From assembly GCF_010183535.1 (NCBI RefSeq), contig NC_071329.1:10354001-10418000 (forward strand): DNA of 64,000 nt. Reading direction: 5' to 3'. This stretch comes from Caenorhabditis remanei. Taxonomy: Eukaryota; Nematoda; Chromadorea; Rhabditida; Rhabditidae. A program made the translations under genes and the position numbers. Each line of letters starts with the position of its first letter. Positions within the stretch are counted from its first letter, which is position 1. Below, in pieces: positions 60,001-64,000 of this stretch. The notes under the pieces were generated by a model. It was not told the DNA's origin. It saw nothing but the letters and a program-made list of their open reading frames with translations, and searched no databases.

Positions 60001-61752
60001 TTACGTCGTAGTCTTTTCAGGTTTTTTGTCGTCATCTGGAGTTGTACTGAATCCCGAATCTTTACCCTGAAATTCAGAAAATAGTCCCCTGAAATTCCAC
60101 TGAAATTGATCAAAACCAACCTCGTCAAGTGGGAGCAAATGAGAATCATTCAGAAAGTCCATACTATCAATCAAATCGTCATTTTTCAACGTATTCGTTG
60201 ATCCACGTGGCACTTCAATGTCTTCGTCTCGAAAGTTCTTCGTTTCATCTTGATCTTCATCGTCGTCTTGGAAGAAACTTGAAGTTGATGGCTGTTGATG
60301 TGAGATAGCAGTATTCGAAGTACTTGGACCAGCTGGTGATGAAATATCAAGTGATGGAAGAGCTGCTGTTACAGATGCAAGTGGGGCAAGAAAGCTGACA
60401 TCTGAAGCAGGAACAAGAGATTCACCTGAAATATTTAGAATGGGAATTCATTTGAATGAAGTATTCAAAAGAAAAATTGAATAGATGATAACTAACCAGC
60501 TCCTCCAGCAGTAGTATCCATTCCAGAAGTTGTTGGAGTATTCGATGAAGAAATTGGATGCATTGGAGCTCCCATAAATGAATATCTTTGAGATGATCCA
60601 CCTCCATTATTCGGTCCAAATTGATACATTTGTGGGAACTGTGGAGTCATTTGAAATCCAAATTGTCCGAATGAATTGTTCGGTTGAATCTTGATTTGTT
60701 GCTCAGCTTCTTGCCATTTTCTTTTGAAATATTCCGTTTTTTTCTTCTCTTTTTCTAATTTTGCATTCGATTGAAGTAGCATTTTCACTAAATCATCTTT
60801 CTCTTTCTCTAGTTCTTTGATTTGTCTGTGATCGTTTCGTTGACCTCTCTCATAATTGAATAATCTTTCTTCATAGTGTGCTCTAATCTTTCTTTTGAGT
60901 TCTTGATATCTCATTGATTTCTTATATACTTCATCTTCAGTTTCCTCCTCTTCATCGTCTTCTTCTTCCTCTTGATGTCGTCGATGGTGATGTTGTTGTT
61001 GTTGATGACGATGATATCCAATTGGAGAAGTATTTTCACTTCCATATTCTGAAGTTTCCCATCTTTGCTGATAATGTGGAGCAACTCGATGAGAAGAGCT
61101 TGATGACATCATCATAGAAGACGATGGAATCATTTGTTGGCTGTTATTATTCCGACGACGTTGATCTCGAGGTTCTCTACGGAATGAATCAACATTGAAC
61201 GACCGACTGCTTGCTGGTTCTTCATCCACACATCTGGAATCGAATGGATGAAAACAACTGATATTTTTCAGTTCATTTTTGGAAGTTCTAATTATCCCCA
61301 TATACTTTTAACCATTTTTTCTAATTCTCACTAACCAAAATAATATGATACAAAGTATGCAATAAATTCAAGTTTATTGGCCACTTCTGACCCTTTCCAC
61401 ATATGTTTCTCATCACGAATAATGTGATTTTAGAGCAATAGAAATAACTCACTCTGGCGGACAACTTTTTGGTCCTCTTCTAACTTTTGCAGTACTTTGT
61501 GTATGATATGCAGCAGTTGGTGGAAGCATACTGTCATCTTGAAAACGAGCACCTCGAAGAGCTGATCGAGACGAGGAAGACGGTGGACGGACGGATCGAC
61601 GAGAAGAGTCCCGTTCCTGAAAATGATAAAATGAATGAATCAATTTGAAATGTTGAGAAACTAACCATTGTCATCTGATCATTTCCATTCTCTTCATCTC
61701 CTTTACTATGACTCTTTTTGTGTCCGAACAGGTTTCGAAAGAGGTTCGCCAT
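60001..61752 (-). CDS. low-complexity protein with acidic block and central coiled coil, unknown family
   Basis: Five minus-strand exons: 61666-61752, 61453-61616, 60497-61233, 60121-60425 and 60001-60066. They encode 452 residues. The start MANLFRNLFGHKK follows a TTTGCAG acceptor. The layout is a basic Ser/Arg-rich N-terminus (RRSVRPPSSSSRSALRGARF), a Met/Ser run, a His/Gln run (about 158-170), an acidic block (EEEEDDEEEETEDE, about 171-185), a coiled coil at about 190-265 (Lys/Glu heptads), a Gln/Phe/Gly/Met-rich stretch (FGQFGFQMTPQFPQMYQFGP) and an acidic Ser-rich tail. The profile resembles scaffold or granule-forming proteins, but no family is recognised. The last intron (60067-60120) is 54 nt and open in frame, so its retention would add 18 residues without a stop. 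Confidence 0.78.
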
Positions 61753-64000
61753 TTGGCTCTACACTGCAAATAAATTCAAAAAATTAAAACAGTTGTTGTG
61801 GATAAAAAGTGTAATATAAAGGTAGGTACTACTTATAACAAAAGAGTAACGAACGCGAGAGAAGAAGAAAAGGGGGACAGCTAGGGTGTGCTCATGGTGT
61901 GACTGGACTGAAGAAGAGGGTCAAAGTAATAGTGGGTGCAGGCAAGGGGAACTTGTATTTGCCTTTGGGAAGATGATGATGACCACTTGGAAGTACAAAT
62001 GTAACTGTGAACAAGATGTTCTCAAGTGGTTGGATCGAGATAATAATGTTTGGGATATTCACGATAGACTTGAGAACTCAGAAACATTGAGATCTATACA
62101 ATTGAGTTATAATTATTTCAGAATGACACCTTGCACAAAACATTGCATATTTTCGATAATAGCTGCGGATATCATAAAAGGAACCATCGATTTGTCGTAC
62201 TCAACATATTTTTCTTAAGTTTAAAAATTGTAATTTCCAGCAAGAATTAGAATTGGAAAACAATCTAATTAAAAACATGAAGAGAAATAAATGAACAGAG
62301 ACACAAAATGATCGATGAACCATTGCTAAATGTGCCATCTGCTCATTTTTCTCTAGAATTGTAATCTCTTCCCAGAAGACGGTTGTCACTTATGACAACT
62401 CAGTATACTGTAATCTGTGAATCAAGATTGTGATGACAGGAAAAGGAAACAAATAGTGAGATAAGATAGAAACCGAGAAACTGACAGTTTCAACGATAGG
62501 ATAAGGATTTACGATTGAAGATTTGAAAATCGAAATAAAATTTTCATTGCGCCGGCTAAATGACACAGTCCTCCTCTTTTTTCACCGCAAAAAAACTTCA
62601 AAAGTATGCCGCTTCGCTCCGACTGTGACCACCCTAGCACTCTAATTAGGTTGAGGGCGGCTATTGATACCTACTTAGTAGAGACAGCCACCCAGTGGGA
62701 AGAAGAGAAAGTGACCGAATGGGGGGAAGAAGAAGAGGTGATATTTGTCGAGAAGAGAAACATCAAATGAGCCGAAACATCGGAAAATAGAAAAGGAAGA
62801 AGGCGATGGGATCGCGTGCGAAAATCTCAAATAAATAGGAAAGTACAAGATTTACTTTGTATTGTAAACGAGATGACAAGATAAACATGTTTTTGTGTGG
62901 ATGTGTCAGAAAGACCAGACTATAAAAGTACAGTAAGAAATCTCTATTCATAAATAAGATTCCTCTATCAGAACCAATATTCAAAACTGATACGGTCCTA
63001 AATCAGTACCACAAACATCTTCTTCTTCTTCTTCTTCCTCTTAACCTTATCACTCGGTTCTTCTCCCCATTTCCTAATCTTCTAATCCTCTTTTTTTTGC
63101 TTTAAGCGTTTCCGTTCAATACAGATAAAAACGAAAAGGAATATGGTTGTAAACTTAAAGGGAGGGCTTTGGGAAGGAGAGAAAAGAGCAATAAATTGAA
63201 CGAAGGAAACGAAGAAGAAAGCAGTTTGGAGAATTAATGACGAATGCTTTAAACCACGGACAAACGGAGAAGAAACGATGAATGTGGGCGAACGAAAAAA
63301 TTAATCATTCGAGAAGGAAAGGAAAGAACAAATTTGGAGTGAGATCTGGAAGATAATGAGACTCATTTTTAATAAGCATACCGGAGGCGGTATTGTAAAA
63401 AGGAGAGCGGAAGACCGATGGATTAGACCGAAAGCAATTAACCATCTGGTTTTTTGTCGGCAACAGGTGCTCTAATCATGATATGGCGTAACAGGAGAAT
63501 CATTACATGCATCGCTTTCTTTTGATATTTGAAACTCTGGAAAATTGGATTATTCGAAAAATAATCGTCGAAAGAGAATTAAGAAGTTGAGCTGAGAGGA
63601 ATGAAAAGAACATCTAGGTCAAGTTATTGGAAAATTGGGATTTCCCTTTCAAAGTAACAATAATTTGAAGCGATTCCCGAAGAAATTCAAATCAATTAAA
63701 CTTTGGAATCATTAAATATTGAAATTCTTGGAAAAACGGTTAACACTCGAATAGTGACAGTTTTATCAGCAACTGCTGTTTGAATGTTGCCAAATTGCCT
63801 CATAAAACTGCCAACCGAACACAAATTGCTTTTCTGCAAGACACTTTTAGAGTGGGAAGTGTTTGAGCGTGTGCACTCGTGCTATCACTGTTTTCTTATC
63901 GAAAAATTCGAATTGAACGTGAAGAAAATGAATGGAAAAATTGAATAAGGAAATCAATAGAAGTGTAATTTGTTGGAATTTATTCAATTCATTCAATATG
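61753..64000. other. intergenic region at the right edge
   Basis: Probable promoter DNA for the minus-strand gene at 60001-61752. A purine-rich plus strand (GAAGAAGAG runs at 61855-61920 and 62700-62760) is the complement of a CT-rich upstream region. An 82-base GC-richer block at 62550-62632 (GCGCCGGC, CCGCTTCGCTCCG) may be a repeat fragment. No coding exon is supported. Confidence 0.35.

Noticed and set aside
1..64000. tRNA, snRNA or spliced-leader RNA genes
   Set aside because: No convincing A/B box plus cloverleaf, or SL/U-RNA core, was found by eye. A covariance-model scan would settle this.

Overview
The window is nematode nuclear DNA, almost certainly from a Caenorhabditis species close to but not identical with C. 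elegans. The evidence is intron-rich genes with many 40-50 nt introns ending in TTTTCAG, acceptor AGs abutting start codons (the pattern left by spliced-leader trans-splicing), a compact operon-like gene pair, several fold-back transposon remnants, and recognisable bub-3 and mig-14 (Wntless) orthologues. Exon models were built by hand by matching reading frame and splice phase on both strands. Exon limits are therefore specific, but untested by RNA data.

Left part (1-15.8 kb): repeat-rich DNA, then a two-PDZ-domain gene (3.5-6.7 kb) with a palindromic element in an intron. Next comes a very homogeneous tandem array, 19 copies of a 220-bp unit plus a partial copy, each carrying the same 28-codon signal-peptide-like ORF. 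A mitoribosomal mS38/AURKAIP1-like gene (minus strand) and bub-3 (plus strand) then share a short divergent promoter. A small two-membrane-segment gene lies about 120 bp past the bub-3 poly(A) signal, as in an operon.

Middle part (16-36 kb): a 1,000-bp fold-back element with a perfect 8-bp target duplication; two small membrane-protein genes; an MPV17-family gene (minus); another fold-back element with an 8-bp duplication; mig-14/Wntless; and, tail to tail with mig-14, the most unusual gene. That gene (27.6-29.9 kb, minus) encodes a signal peptide, an eight-cysteine Ly6/activin-receptor-like ectodomain, one transmembrane helix and a PP1-type phosphatase fold whose metal ligands are nearly all replaced, i.e. 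a receptor-like pseudophosphatase. Three tandem alpha-arrestin genes follow; only the third carries PPxY motifs.

Right part (36-64 kb): about 7 kb of pyrimidine-rich DNA, then a 14-kb Ser-rich, coiled-coil-ending gene with very long introns and an apparent internal promoter. One of its introns holds a second fold-back element with the same terminal sequence as the one at 16 kb. The window ends with a small coiled-coil/PPxY gene and a minus-strand low-complexity coiled-coil gene.
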